A program made the position numbers and the translations under genes. Positions 34,503 to 44,267 of a stretch of DNA of 64,000 bases are shown piece after piece (the first letter of the stretch is position 1; the number at the start of each line of letters is the position of its first letter). The stretch is from Chitinophagaceae bacterium. Its GTDB lineage: Bacteria > Bacteroidota > Bacteroidia > Chitinophagales > Chitinophagaceae. The stretch spans positions 62,001 through 126,000 of the forward strand of contig CANGYR010000001.1 of the NCBI GenBank assembly GCA_947458275.1. Direction: 5' to 3'. The notes under the pieces were generated by a model. The model worked only from the letters and a program-made list of their open reading frames with translations, had not been told where the DNA came from and did no database searches.

Positions 34503-36152
34503 ATGAACTTCAGTTTTAGCCATAGCTATGAAATCAATCCCCTATATAATAAGAAAGTAGCCTATTTCTGTATGGAATATGGCATTCATCAACCATTGAA
34601 AACATACGCAGGAGGATTAGGATTTCTTTCGGGATCACACATGAGAAGCGCCTTTGAGTTGCGTCAAAATATAGTAGGGATAGGAATATTATGGAAGTAT
34701 GGCTATTATAGTCAGGTCAGAAAGGAAGATCAAACAATGGATGTATTGTTTGAAGAAAATAAATATGGCTTTCTACAGGATACTGGTATTAAATTCACCA
34801 TTAAAGTTGCTAAACACGATGTTTGGGTAACTGCATATTTTCTGCAGTCAAATGTATTTGACACAGCCCCCGTCTTTTTTTTATCAACTGATTTGCCGGA
34901 AAATGATTATTTGGCTAAAACAATTTCTCATAAATTATATGATTCGAATCCAGACACAAAAGTCGCGGCATCTATTTTACTGGGAGAAGGAGGAGCAAAA
35001 TTACTGGAGCTTATTAACTGGATACCCGACATCTACCATCTCAATGAATCACATGGACTTCCTCTTGTTTTTTTTCTATACAGCAAGTATAAAAATATAG
35101 ATGAAGTAAAAAAGAGATTTGTGTTCACCAATCATACACCTGAAGAATCCGGGAATCAGAGATCAAGTTTGACCTTGCTTGAGAAAATGAGCTTTTTTTG
35201 CGATGTCCCACTTACTGAAATCAAAGCAATCACCGGCAACGAAAACAATGAATTGAATTACACTCAAACAGCGCTAAGGTTATGCAAAGTAGCAAATGGA
35301 GTTTCAAAATTGCATCAAAAAACCATGAACAAAATATGGAACAGCGAGCAGGAGAAATATAATATCACTTCAATTACAAATGCCCAAAATTTAAAATACT
35401 GGAGTAATGAAGAATTATATGAAGCAATAAATAAAAATGACAAAGAAAAATATATTCAAATAAAGAAGAAGAAGAAACTTGAGCTGTTTGATATTGTTGC
35501 CGATCAGTGTGGAGAGATTTATGATCCCAATATTTGTACCATTGTATTTGCAAAAAGATTCGCGTCTTACAAACGGCCGGATATATTCTTTCATGATATG
35601 GATAAATTTCATAAGCTTGTTACCAATAAAGAAAAGCCCGTTCAGATTATTTGGGCGGGAAAACCCTATCCGATGGACTATGACGGAATAGGATTATTTG
35701 ACAAAATCGTTGACGTTTGTAAAAAATATTATAATTGCTCGATACTGGTAGGATATGAATTGAATCTATCCAAAATACTAAAAAGAGGAGCCGATATTTG
35801 GCTCAATGTACCTCGATACACTCACGAAGCATCCGGAACCAGCGGTATGTCAGCAGCTATGAATGGTTGCGTGAATGTAGCAATCCCGGATGGCTGGTTT
35901 CCTGAATTTGCAAAAGATAAAATCAATTCATTTGTCATTCCATTGCCAAACAAATCAAATCCTGAACACATTCAAGATGATATTGATTCAAACAATGTGT
36001 ATGATTTACTGGAAAAAGAAGTACTCCCAATGTATTATGACTATCCCTCACGGTGGTTTGAAATTGTAAAAAATAGTATGAGAGACATCAATCCATTTTT
36101 TGACAGCAACAGAATGGCCAAAGAATATTATGAAATGTTATACAATGTCTAA
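34503..36152 (+). CDS. Alpha-glucan phosphorylase-like protein lacking the PLP lysine
   Basis: 549 residues of the short alpha-glucan phosphorylase type (VAYFCMEYGIHQPLKTYAGGLGFLSG, HLNESHGLPLVF, FAKRFASYKRPDI, IIWAGKPYP). The family releases glucose-1-phosphate from glycogen using pyridoxal phosphate. The cofactor lysine normally lies in a GTSGMK or GTGNMK motif. Here it is GTSGMSAAMNG, with Ser450 in the lysine position, confirmed in the DNA (TCA). The protein is otherwise intact. It is probably either a non-catalytic glucan-binding relative or uses another chemistry such as nucleotide-sugar transfer. Confidence 0.8.
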   Translation: MNFSFSHSYEINPLYNKKVAYFCMEYGIHQPLKTYAGGLGFLSGSHMRSAFELRQNIVGIGILWKYGYYSQVRKEDQTMDVLFEENKYGFLQDTGIKFTIKVAKHDVWVTAYFLQSNVFDTAPVFFLSTDLPENDYLAKTISHKLYDSNPDTKVAASILLGEGGAKLLELINWIPDIYHLNESHGLPLVFFLYSKYKNIDEVKKRFVFTNHTPEESGNQRSSLTLLEKMSFFCDVPLTEIKAITGNENNELNYTQTALRLCKVANGVSKLHQKTMNKIWNSEQEKYNITSITNAQNLKYWSNEELYEAINKNDKEKYIQIKKKKKLELFDIVADQCGEIYDPNICTIVFAKRFASYKRPDIFFHDMDKFHKLVTNKEKPVQIIWAGKPYPMDYDGIGLFDKIVDVCKKYYNCSILVGYELNLSKILKRGADIWLNVPRYTHEASGTSGMSAAMNGCVNVAIPDGWFPEFAKDKINSFVIPLPNKSNPEHIQDDIDSNNVYDLLEKEVLPMYYDYPSRWFEIVKNSMRDINPFFDSNRMAKEYYEMLYNV

Positions 36153-36157
36153 AATGG

Positions 36158-37321
36158 ATGCAAATAAAAGAATACAATAACAATAACAAGGTTACTCTCA
36201 TAAAAAGCGGGAAAATTTATTTTGACCGAATCATTGAACTAATTAAAAATGCGCATAAGAAAATTCATATCCAGACATATATTTTTCTTGAAGATGAAAC
36301 AGGTAAAAAAGTTGCAGAGGAACTGATTGCTGCAGCAAAAAGAAAAGTTGAAATTTATTTATTAGTTGATGGATACGCATCCAAATCTATTTCCACCTCT
36401 CTTATAAACAAACTAATTTCTGCTGGTATTCATTTCCGTTTCTTCCGTCCCTTCTTAAAAAGTAATTTTCGATATTTTACAAGAAGACTTCATCATAAGA
36501 TTATTGTGATAGACAATAATATAGGCATTGTTGGAGGATTAAATATCGCCGATAGATATAATGACGTGCAGAATATTAAGGCCTGGCTGGATTTTGCAGT
36601 AATCATTGAGGGAGAGACAGTTGAAGAATTAGACCAATTATGTGAGAATATGTGGCAAAATGATTCATTCGAAACCAATCATCACATTAAAAACGACCAT
36701 CCGTTCACATATCATTTTAAAAAAGAAGAAAAAAGTGATATAAGAATAAGACTAAACGACTGGCTAAAGCATAAAAGTCAAATATCAGCTGCTTATATTG
36801 AAATGTTCAGGAAAGCAAAAAAAGAAATAACGATACTGTGCAGCTATTTTCTTCCGGGAAGGGTTATGAGAAGGCAGATGATGCGTGCTGTTAAAAGAGG
36901 AGTTGTCGTCAAAGTGGTTGTTGCAGGACCGTCTGATGTTTGGATTGCTAAAAATGCTGAGAGATGGCTGTATGACTGGCTGCTGCGAAATAAAATTCAA
37001 ATATTTGAGTATCAAAATAATATACTGCATGGAAAAATCGCCGTATATGATGACACTGCTGCAACCATTGGCTCATATAATATCAATAATCTCAGCACTT
37101 ATTCGAGTATAGAATTGAATGTGGATATTAAAAATACATTCTTCGCAAAACAGGTCAAGGAAACCATCAATGAAATAATAGAAAATCATTGTAAGAATAT
37201 TACAGAAAAAGAACACAAAAAATCAAATAATATCATAAAGCAATTTTCCAGATGGCTTTCATATCAATTGATTTATGGAGTTTACTCAATACTTACAATA
37301 GCATTTAAGAGAAAACATTAA
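36158..37321 (+). CDS. Phospholipase D family protein, cardiolipin-synthase-like
   Basis: 387 residues with two HKD motifs: LHHKIIVIDNNIGIVGGLN and LHGKIAVYDDTAATIGSYN. There are no N-terminal membrane helices, unlike ClsA, so it resembles ClsB-type soluble enzymes. A hydrophobic C-terminal segment is present. It probably makes cardiolipin or exchanges phospholipid head groups, remodelling the membrane during stress. It is 5 bases after the phosphorylase-like gene and ends 4 bases into the convergent membrane gene. Confidence 0.87.
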   Translation: MQIKEYNNNNKVTLIKSGKIYFDRIIELIKNAHKKIHIQTYIFLEDETGKKVAEELIAAAKRKVEIYLLVDGYASKSISTSLINKLISAGIHFRFFRPFLKSNFRYFTRRLHHKIIVIDNNIGIVGGLNIADRYNDVQNIKAWLDFAVIIEGETVEELDQLCENMWQNDSFETNHHIKNDHPFTYHFKKEEKSDIRIRLNDWLKHKSQISAAYIEMFRKAKKEITILCSYFLPGRVMRRQMMRAVKRGVVVKVVVAGPSDVWIAKNAERWLYDWLLRNKIQIFEYQNNILHGKIAVYDDTAATIGSYNINNLSTYSSIELNVDIKNTFFAKQVKETINEIIENHCKNITEKEHKKSNNIIKQFSRWLSYQLIYGVYSILTIAFKRKH

Positions 37322-38328
37322 TTTCCTGCAATGCGTGAGAACATTGAATTAAAAAACATCCAGTTCCAACCGGAAAATCTTCCTCTCTGGACTACCAATC
37401 TGTTATCTTTGGGATGTTCTAAAAAATAATGAAAAACGAATTTATTTGATGGTGATTTCCACCCAAGAATTTGACCAAATCGCAAATCATTGAAAACGAT
37501 AGTATCACTCCAGTTCTCAATGGTATAATAGTTTTTAGAAAATCTTATTAACTTTTGCAACTCTTCATGATTTGAAACGCTATTCAACAACGAATCGTTT
37601 TTTTTGAAATAATGAAGATGGAGATTATTTTTTTTATCAAAAACAGAAGTATACCCTACATCAAAACCTGAATCTTTTTCTGCAACAACATACCATAATA
37701 AATTCTGTAGAGGAGCAGGAGTAAAAAAATAGCTTTTATATACCTTATGAGTAGCAGTTAGCTCCTGATGAATTCGTTTATCGAGCCAGATTTTATTAAC
37801 AGAACACAAGCCCAGATAAGCCATCGGGATAAACAAACCAAACTTCCACCAGAATCTTCTTCTGATATCAAATTTCTTCAGCTTAATCAATTGGAACAAC
37901 GCAATAGCTGGCCAAACTGAAAAAAGAGGATCGGCTACATAGACTGTATTTAAAGATATTCTCTCATGACTGAATGGCTCAAACCACCCTATTCCGTAAT
38001 TATTAAAAGCATCAATGAATAAATGAAAAAAAACTTCAAACGAAAAAAAATAAATCCATTTGCGAAAAGAAATATTATGCGGCTGATGAATTTTATCTGC
38101 CAGCAAAGCAAAAAAAGGGACAATCAATACAGCAAACATAATAGAATGGGTAAAGCCTCTATGTGCCAGTAATGATTCAGGAACATTTAACCATAAATGT
38201 GAGATAAAATCAATATCGGGTATGCTTTGAGCCAGTATTCCCCACATCATTGCCTTCTTACCAAACCCTTTTTCAAAAAATGCTTCTCCTATACATGCAC
38301 CAATAGCAATATGGGTAATGGAATCCAA
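37318..38328 (-). CDS. DUF457/YdjM-type membrane-bound metal-dependent hydrolase
   Basis: 336 residues starting with TTG at 38328 (MDSITHIAIGACIGEAF). The HxxxG near the start, PDIDFISHL, AHRGFTHS and HLFIDAFNNYG are the conserved His/Asp metal ligands of this family. About four to five membrane helices are present. Substrates are unknown. It lies 11 bases after the upstream Usp gene and is probably in the same operon (usp-usp-hydrolase). Confidence 0.85.
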   Translation of the reverse strand: MDSITHIAIGACIGEAFFEKGFGKKAMMWGILAQSIPDIDFISHLWLNVPESLLAHRGFTHSIMFAVLIVPFFALLADKIHQPHNISFRKWIYFFSFEVFFHLFIDAFNNYGIGWFEPFSHERISLNTVYVADPLFSVWPAIALFQLIKLKKFDIRRRFWWKFGLFIPMAYLGLCSVNKIWLDKRIHQELTATHKVYKSYFFTPAPLQNLLWYVVAEKDSGFDVGYTSVFDKKNNLHLHYFKKNDSLLNSVSNHEELQKLIRFSKNYYTIENWSDTIVFNDLRFGQILGWKSPSNKFVFHYFLEHPKDNRLVVQRGRFSGWNWMFFNSMFSRIAGN

Positions 38329-38339
38329 ATTTTTTGAAA

Positions 38340-39176
38340 TTAATGATGTGATATAAATATCGGAAGTTGTGTTTCTTTTAAAAGAAAATCTGCCAGACTA
38401 GATCTAAACCATCTTGAAACAGCAGATCTTCCATAGGCTCCCAAAACAATTAGGGTATTGGCAGATTGTCCTTTTATACATTCCCGTATTTCAGTTTCCG
38501 GTAACCCTTTTAATACTGTGTATTCAGTTTTCTTGAAATGAATCCGCATAAATTCCTTTAATAGTATATTGTCGGGTAGATGTAGATTGTCTTCAATGCC
38601 TTTAACCGTAATCAATTCCACCTCAGCATTTTCAAATACGGTGAACATGCAACTAAACATTTTCAATGCATACACAGATGCAGGAGAGCCGTCATAGAAA
38701 AAAACCAATTTATTAATTGGCTGGAATGCGGACTGAACCAAAAAGACCGGGCAGTTTGTATCGGCAAGGAGATTTTTAATAAATCTTGAAGGAACCTTTT
38801 CATCATAATGAGTCAGCGTTTCTTTACTGTCAATGATTAAAAGGTCGGCAAAAATAGTTTCATGAATAAGTTCGCTTAATGCGACGTCACGGTCATGATG
38901 AGTATTAAAATTTATGCCGGACTTTTGGCATTTACTTTCAAAGTCAATTGAAGACTGAGTACGCTTTAAATTATCTGTATCCTTGTACTTTCTCAGTCTT
39001 TTCTCTGAAACGCCATCTTTTACAATTAGATCATAAATCTTGTAGCTTGTATAGGTAACATCATCAAGAAAAACTCCTGTTAAGTGTGCGCCCGACATAC
39101 GGGAAAGCTCAACAGCATAATCTCTGGTATTAGTTGAATAATTCAATCCGTCAAAAGCAGCTATAATTTTTTTCAT
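38340..39176 (-). CDS. Universal stress protein, tandem-domain
   Basis: 278 residues with two Usp folds. The first begins KKIIAAFDGLNYSTNTRDYAVELSRM; the second begins KLVFFYDGSPASVYALKMF and ends with the nucleotide-binding-like motif GAYGRSAVSRWFRSSLADFLL. Usp proteins bind ATP or act in dormancy and stress. This is the second gene of an operon headed by the similar Usp at 39218-40042. The gene begins ATGAAAAAAATT, which is complementary to the exposed part of the predicted small RNAs. Confidence 0.9.
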   Translation of the reverse strand: MKKIIAAFDGLNYSTNTRDYAVELSRMSGAHLTGVFLDDVTYTSYKIYDLIVKDGVSEKRLRKYKDTDNLKRTQSSIDFESKCQKSGINFNTHHDRDVALSELIHETIFADLLIIDSKETLTHYDEKVPSRFIKNLLADTNCPVFLVQSAFQPINKLVFFYDGSPASVYALKMFSCMFTVFENAEVELITVKGIEDNLHLPDNILLKEFMRIHFKKTEYTVLKGLPETEIRECIKGQSANTLIVLGAYGRSAVSRWFRSSLADFLLKETQLPIFISHH

Positions 39177-39217
39177 TCGAGAATTTTATCCCTGAAGAAA
39201 TATGCTTAATAATTTTA

Positions 39218-40042
39218 TCAATTGTGCGTGATAAAAACTGGGAAACGATGCTCTCTAATCACATCATTAATAAAACTCTTTTTGAATATTTGTGAAAATG
39301 TAGATCGTCCGTATGCACCGCAAATCAATACGGCAGACTTTTTATTATTTAGCCACTTTACAAATCTTTCTTTAGGATCTATGTTTAATTTAGTGACTGT
39401 TAGATCACTGAAATGCCTGGAGGCAAGTTCCTCGATATATGCTTCATTTGGAATACTTGTCCCCTCATCCTCTTTTGCATAAATCAGTAATGTTTTATTT
39501 TCAACGAATTCGGGGAGCAGATAAACGAATTGTTTGATGGCATATACAGACGATTCGCTGCCATCATAAGTAAGTATGTTGAGTGTTGGAAAATCAAATT
39601 TTTCGGGCACAATCATAACAGCGCACTCTACATCGTGCAAAGTATCTTTAATGTAACTGTTGGGGTCTCCCGTCCCTGCATTTTGATAAAATATTTCACT
39701 GCCAATTATCAGCAAATCGGCAAACCTTGATTCCTTTTTAAGTTCTGATAAGGCCAGGTCTGCAAAATCTTTTCGGACACTGTATTCAATAGAATGTTTT
39801 TGACAAAGCGATTTGAATTTCTCGATGTTTTCATTTATCTCTTCAGTAACCTCTTCCTCCTGAACAGGAAGAAATATGGGACCGCCAATTCCATCGGCAT
39901 AGCTCCATATATTGGCATAGCTCACCTGAGGCAGAAATGCTCCGGTAAGTAAAATAGGATTGATTTCGTTAAGCCGGCGGGCAAATTCAAAAGCCCCTTC
40001 CGAGAAATGATTTCCGTCGAAAGCAAGTAATATTTTTCTCAT
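39218..40042 (-). CDS. Universal stress protein, tandem-domain
   Basis: 274 residues from the ATG at 40042; a frame-extending start at 40072 would add 10 residues and overlap the promoter, so it is rejected. Two Usp domains: the first starts RKILLAFDGNHFSEGAFEFARRL, the second NILTYDGSESSVYAIKQF and ends CGAYGRSTFSQIFKKSFINDVI. It is paralogous to the gene 41 bases downstream. It is divergent from the D-lactate-dehydrogenase-like gene, with a box between them. Confidence 0.9.
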   Translation of the reverse strand: MRKILLAFDGNHFSEGAFEFARRLNEINPILLTGAFLPQVSYANIWSYADGIGGPIFLPVQEEEVTEEINENIEKFKSLCQKHSIEYSVRKDFADLALSELKKESRFADLLIIGSEIFYQNAGTGDPNSYIKDTLHDVECAVMIVPEKFDFPTLNILTYDGSESSVYAIKQFVYLLPEFVENKTLLIYAKEDEGTSIPNEAYIEELASRHFSDLTVTKLNIDPKERFVKWLNNKKSAVLICGAYGRSTFSQIFKKSFINDVIREHRFPVFITHN

Positions 40043-40059
40043 GATATAAATGATTTCTA

Positions 40060-40125
40060 CAAACATATTCATGAAAAATATAAATGCTAATGACAGCAGT
40101 CAAACGCTGTTTTGACAAACATCAT
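40060..40125 (-). promoter_or_regulatory. Promoter of the usp operon with FNR/CRP-type box
   Basis: The minus-strand -7 element TATGTTTG (40067-40060) is perfect and predicts a start near 40054. The box TTGAC-AAAC-ATCAT (40112-40125) has one changed base in a half-site and lies at about -64, close to class I spacing. It could also act on the plus-strand gene at 40171. Confidence 0.5.
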
Positions 40126-40170
40126 AAATGAGTGCAGATGGATTACTGAGATTCGAGAAATTATATAAAA

Positions 40171-41193
40171 ATGAAAATTCTTTTTTACAGTTGCAAAAAA
40201 TTTGAAGAGTCATACCTGGAAAAAGCCAATATTAATAGGCATGAGATAAAGTTTATAAGAGAACCATTAAATAAAACAACAGCTGTTTTATCTAAAGGAT
40301 ATGATGTTATTTCCGTTTTTACACAAGATGATGTAACTGCAGATGTATTGAAAATACTTCAGCAAAACGAAGTATATAAAATTACTACAAGGGCTGTCGG
40401 CATTGATAATATTGACATTAAAAAAGCCATCGAACTAAATATAAAGGTTGCCAATGTACCGGAGTATTCTCCTGAGGCTGTCGCAGAGCATACTATTGCA
40501 ATGATGTTAACACTGAGCAGGAATATTGTTCGTGCGGAAAAACAGATAAAGGAATATGATTATTCAATTGACAGGCTTATTGGATTTAACCTTCAGGGCA
40601 AAACGGTTGGAATCATTGGCGTTGGTAAAATCGGCCGCTCCGTAGCAAAAATCTTAAAAGCATTTGGGTGCCAACTTCTTGGATACGATATCAAAAAGAA
40701 CAAAAAAGAAATAAACGATATTCCTGTAGCGTTTACCTCTCTTGAAAATCTTTGCCGAAATGCGGATATAATAACCATTCATACACCATTGAGCGAGGAG
40801 ACAAAATACATGATTGATGACAAATTACTCAGCATGATGAAATACAACGTAATGATTATCAATACTGCAAGGGGCGCAATCATAAATACCAAAGATATCA
40901 TTAAGCACCTGAAAAGCAAACACATCGGTTCATTTGGAATGGATGTGTATGAAAAAGAGAAAGGAATCTTTTTTATCAATCATTTGGGAAAGAAAATCGA
41001 GGATGAAGATCTGGAAACTTTGATGGAAATGCCCAATGTATTAATCACTCCGCACATCGCCTTCGCTACCGTAGAAGCAATTGAAAAAATTGCTGAAACT
41101 ACCTTCCACAATATCAGTTGCTGGGCAAAAAATACAATATCTGAGAATGAGGTTACATTGTCGGCTCATTCTGAAAAAACGCTTATCTACTGA
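40171..41193 (+). CDS. D-2-hydroxyacid dehydrogenase, D-lactate dehydrogenase-like
   Basis: 340 residues. The catalytic and cofactor features are TRAVGIDNIDI, the Rossmann motif VGIIGVGKIGRSVA with Asp (YDI) for NAD preference, NTARGAIINTKDII (catalytic Arg), DVYEKEKG (Glu) and TPHIAFATVEA (His). It resembles fermentative D-lactate dehydrogenases, which reduce pyruvate with NADH when oxygen is short. It heads an operon with mlaE, mlaF, mlaD and a flavin oxidase (gaps of 14, 19, 14 and 2 bases). Confidence 0.88.
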   Translation: MKILFYSCKKFEESYLEKANINRHEIKFIREPLNKTTAVLSKGYDVISVFTQDDVTADVLKILQQNEVYKITTRAVGIDNIDIKKAIELNIKVANVPEYSPEAVAEHTIAMMLTLSRNIVRAEKQIKEYDYSIDRLIGFNLQGKTVGIIGVGKIGRSVAKILKAFGCQLLGYDIKKNKKEINDIPVAFTSLENLCRNADIITIHTPLSEETKYMIDDKLLSMMKYNVMIINTARGAIINTKDIIKHLKSKHIGSFGMDVYEKEKGIFFINHLGKKIEDEDLETLMEMPNVLITPHIAFATVEAIEKIAETTFHNISCWAKNTISENEVTLSAHSEKTLIY

Positions 41194-41207
41194 TACAACT
41201 GAAAAAT

Positions 41208-41978
41208 ATGGCTGATAATATACCGGTTAAATCTTTTCTGAATGAGGTAGGTAATATATCTCAATTTACAGGCAGATTTTTTTCCCAATGGTACAGACCC
41301 AGATATGAAATCAGTGAATTTATCCGACAGTGTTATTTTATAGGATATAAGTCTTTGCCGCTAATCGGTCTCACAGGATTTATTATGGGATTGGTATTAA
41401 CTATGCAATTGAGACCTACCATGGTTGATTATGGGGTGGAATCTCAAATACCCGCAATCGTAGGCATTGCCATCATCAGAGAAATTGGCCCTGTATTAAC
41501 AGCACTGATATTCGCAGGAAAAATCGGTTCCAGTATTGGCGCCGAACTGGGATCTATGAAAGTAACGGAACAAATAGATGCCATGGAAGTCAGTGGCACC
41601 AACCCTTTTAAATACCTGGTAGTATCAAGAGTTTTAGCTGCTACGTTAATGCTTCCCATACTTACCATACTCAGTGATGCGGTTTCTCTCTATGGTTCAT
41701 ATTTAGGTGTAAATATCCGCGGTCAAACCAGCTCAAGTTTATTTTGGATTCAGGTAATAGAATCGATTGATTTTTACGATGTACTCCCTGCATTTATAAA
41801 GACCTATTTTTTTGGATTTGCCGTAGGAATCATTGGCTGCTATAAAGGCTACAACAGCAGTAAAGGAACAGAAGGTGTTGGAAGAAGTGCCAATTCGGCG
41901 GTGGTGGTTTCATCTATTATCATTTTTATTCTTGATTTACTGGCAGTACAGATAACTGATTTGCTTGGTTATAATTAA
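41208..41978 (+). CDS. mlaE: ABC transporter permease, MlaE family
   Basis: 256 residues with five to six membrane helices and the family core GFIMGLVLTMQLRP, IIREIGPVLTALIFAGKIGSSIGAELGSMKVTEQIDAMEVSG. It is the membrane subunit of the Mla-type phospholipid transporter that moves lipids between inner and outer membranes. Adjacent mlaF and mlaD complete the core complex. MlaB and MlaC are not present here. Confidence 0.92.
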   Translation: MADNIPVKSFLNEVGNISQFTGRFFSQWYRPRYEISEFIRQCYFIGYKSLPLIGLTGFIMGLVLTMQLRPTMVDYGVESQIPAIVGIAIIREIGPVLTALIFAGKIGSSIGAELGSMKVTEQIDAMEVSGTNPFKYLVVSRVLAATLMLPILTILSDAVSLYGSYLGVNIRGQTSSSLFWIQVIESIDFYDVLPAFIKTYFFGFAVGIIGCYKGYNSSKGTEGVGRSANSAVVVSSIIIFILDLLAVQITDLLGYN

Positions 41979-41997
41979 ACTATATCGTCTGAAATAA

Positions 41998-42774
41998 ATG
42001 ATTACGCTGGAACAAAAAAGAACGAAGAAAACGCAACTATCAACTGTCATAGATGTGTTGAGCATTAAAAATTTGTACAAATCGTTTGGAGAAAATAAAG
42101 TTTTGGTTGATTTCAATTTCACTTTGCATAAAGGCGAAAATGTGGTGGTACTTGGAAAATCAGGTTCGGGTAAATCAGTTTTGATAAAGTGCATTATCGG
42201 CTTGTTAAATCCTGATGAAGGTGAGATAACTGTTTTAAACGAGCATGTACTTGAACTGAATACTACTGAAATGGATAAAATCCGGGCTAAAATCGGATTT
42301 CTTTTTCAAAGCAATGCTCTGTATGACTCAATGACCGTAAGAGAAAATCTTGAGTTTCCGCTCAGAAGACATTGGATAAAAGTTACTCAGGAAGAAGTAA
42401 ATGAACTTGTTAAGCAGGCGTTAGATGATGTAGGCCTGGGCTACACTGTAGATATGATGCCTATTGAACTTTCAGGCGGAATGAGAAAAAGAGTTGCTTT
42501 GGCCAGAACGATGATTTTAAAACCTGAAATCATTCTTTACGATGAGCCGACTACCGGCTTGGATCCAATTACAGGAAAAGAAATAATCAATCTGATGATT
42601 AAAATAAAGAAGAAATACAATACTTCATCGCTGATCATTTCACATGATATGAATTGTGTAAAGATGGCCGCAGATCGAATAGTCATTTTACTTGAGGGCA
42701 AATGTTATGCCGAAGGAAATTACGAGACATTAAAAAATAATAAAGATCCAAAAGTGATGCAGTTTTTTGAATAA
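41998..42774 (+). CDS. mlaF: ABC transporter ATP-binding protein, MlaF family
   Basis: 258 residues. Walker A GKSGSGKS, Q loop (LFQSNALYDSMTVREN), signature LSGGMRKRVALAR and Walker B ILYDEPTTGLDP are intact. It powers the MlaE/MlaD lipid transporter. Its first ~20 residues (EQKRTKKTQLSTVIDV) precede the usual domain start, so a slightly later start is possible. Confidence 0.92.
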   Translation: MITLEQKRTKKTQLSTVIDVLSIKNLYKSFGENKVLVDFNFTLHKGENVVVLGKSGSGKSVLIKCIIGLLNPDEGEITVLNEHVLELNTTEMDKIRAKIGFLFQSNALYDSMTVRENLEFPLRRHWIKVTQEEVNELVKQALDDVGLGYTVDMMPIELSGGMRKRVALARTMILKPEIILYDEPTTGLDPITGKEIINLMIKIKKKYNTSSLIISHDMNCVKMAADRIVILLEGKCYAEGNYETLKNNKDPKVMQFFE

Positions 42775-42788
42775 CACAAGAATCAATT

Positions 42789-43778
42789 ATGCAAAGTAAA
42801 AAAGCTGTCAATAATATTAAACTCGGAATATTTGTATTAGCCGGTTTATTTTTTCTCATCATTATTCTGTACATGATTGGGAAGAATGAACATTTTTTTG
42901 GCTCCAATTTTATGATAAAAGCAAGATTTCAAAATGTGCAGGGGTTAAAAATTGGCAATAATGTGAGATTTGGCGGAATAAATATTGGAACAGTAAAAGA
43001 AATAAATATTATCAATGATACATTGATGGAAGTTGAAATGGTTGTAGACAATGAACTAAAAAATATACTCAGAAAAAATGCCGTTGTAACAATTGGAACC
43101 GATGGATTGGTAGGCAACAAGGTCATAAACATTGAATCAGAAGGAAATAAATCGGCATTGGCCATGGAGGGCGATATACTTCCTTCAAAAAAACCGGTTA
43201 ATACAGACGAGATGTTGAGGACTCTCTATAAAACGAATAATGATGTAGGCATGATAGCTGAAAATCTGAAGTCTACCGTGGAGAAAATAAACAAAAGCGA
43301 GGGATTATGGAATCTTATGAATAATAAAGACCTTTCCATGCATATTACTCATTCAGTTGAAAACATTGAAAAAGCCAGCAGGGAAGCAAACTTAGTTGTT
43401 AATGAGATCAATAAAGTAGTTAAAAAAATAAATTCCGGACATGGGCTAGCCGGAACCATTATTAATGATACTTTATTGGCAGTAACCCTCTATGAGGCAG
43501 TTTCTAATTTCAGAACAATGAGTAAGCGTTCAGATTCTTTGGTTGTTCATCTGCAAAAGTCAATAACTGAAATAGATAAAGAAATCACTGAAGGAAAAGG
43601 AACAGTCCACTCGCTGCTTATGGACTCAACCAGCGCGAGGGCAATTGAGAAAAGCTTAATAAATATAGAAAAAGGAACAGAAGGATTTCAGCAGAACATG
43701 GAAGCACTAAAACACAATATTTTGTTTAAGGGATATTTCAGAAGACTGGAAAAAGAAAAAAAGAAAAAAGAAAAATAA
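42789..43778 (+). CDS. mlaD: MlaD/MCE-domain lipid-transport protein
   Basis: 329 residues. One N-terminal membrane helix (IKLGIFVLAGLFFLIIILYMIG) anchors the protein, followed by a single MCE domain (about 38-115: KARFQNVQGLKIGNNVRFGGINIGTVKEI). The remaining ~200 residues are helical and end in a lysine-rich tail. MCE proteins form hexameric rings that shield lipid. The last gene before the flavin oxidase, 2 bases away. Confidence 0.9.
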   Translation: MQSKKAVNNIKLGIFVLAGLFFLIIILYMIGKNEHFFGSNFMIKARFQNVQGLKIGNNVRFGGINIGTVKEINIINDTLMEVEMVVDNELKNILRKNAVVTIGTDGLVGNKVINIESEGNKSALAMEGDILPSKKPVNTDEMLRTLYKTNNDVGMIAENLKSTVEKINKSEGLWNLMNNKDLSMHITHSVENIEKASREANLVVNEINKVVKKINSGHGLAGTIINDTLLAVTLYEAVSNFRTMSKRSDSLVVHLQKSITEIDKEITEGKGTVHSLLMDSTSARAIEKSLINIEKGTEGFQQNMEALKHNILFKGYFRRLEKEKKKKEK

Positions 43779-43780
43779 TA

Positions 43781-44203
43781 ATGCGTAATCTGAACAGAGA
43801 AGAATGCCTGCAATTCCTTATGGAAAACACCTTTGGCTACGTGGGATGCAATGACGGCTATAATACTTACATCTACCCCGCAACTTACTATTTTGATGAT
43901 AAAAATATTGTTTGCCAGTCGGCTCCGGATTCTAAAATTGACATAATGCGTCAAAATAGAAGAGTTTGCTTTCAGATAGGTTCAAACCATACACAGTTCA
44001 ATCACAAAAATGTATTGATTCTAGGAGAATATTCGGAAATCAATGATCTGAATCAAAGATATAATTCAATAAGGTATTTTGTGCACAGAATGATACAACT
44101 GGATAGTTTTCAGGATCAGGATACAATAATGAAACAACACAAGATGATTAAGCCGGTAATTTACAGAATCATTATTGATGAAATAACAGGTACGCATCAC
44201 TGA
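43781..44203 (+). CDS. Pyridoxamine 5'-phosphate oxidase-like flavin protein
   Basis: 140 residues with the split-barrel flavin-binding fold. Features: LNREECLQFLMENTFGYVGCNDG, the strand IYPATYYFDDKNIVCQSAPDSKIDIMRQNRRVCFQIG and the conserved VLILGEYSEI. Members bind FMN, F420 or heme and reduce diverse substrates. Such proteins occur in dormancy regulons. Its specific substrate is unknown. It is the last gene of the D-Ldh/Mla operon. Confidence 0.8.
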   Translation: MRNLNREECLQFLMENTFGYVGCNDGYNTYIYPATYYFDDKNIVCQSAPDSKIDIMRQNRRVCFQIGSNHTQFNHKNVLILGEYSEINDLNQRYNSIRYFVHRMIQLDSFQDQDTIMKQHKMIKPVIYRIIIDEITGTHH

Positions 44204-44219
44204 TATATCATACAATGAA

Positions 44220-44263
44220 ATAATTCTGGTCATTTTAACAGGAGCCATTGAATTATACTTTTA
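44220..44263 (+). promoter_or_regulatory. Copy 1 promoter module: degenerate FNR-type box plus -7 element
   Basis: Box TAAT-TCTG-GTCA (44221-44232) has one mismatch per half-site. The -7 element TACTTTTA (44256-44263) has one mismatch. The box is 41.5 bases from the predicted start near 44268, as in copies 2 and 3. Confidence 0.55.
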
Positions 44264-44267
44264 CCAA

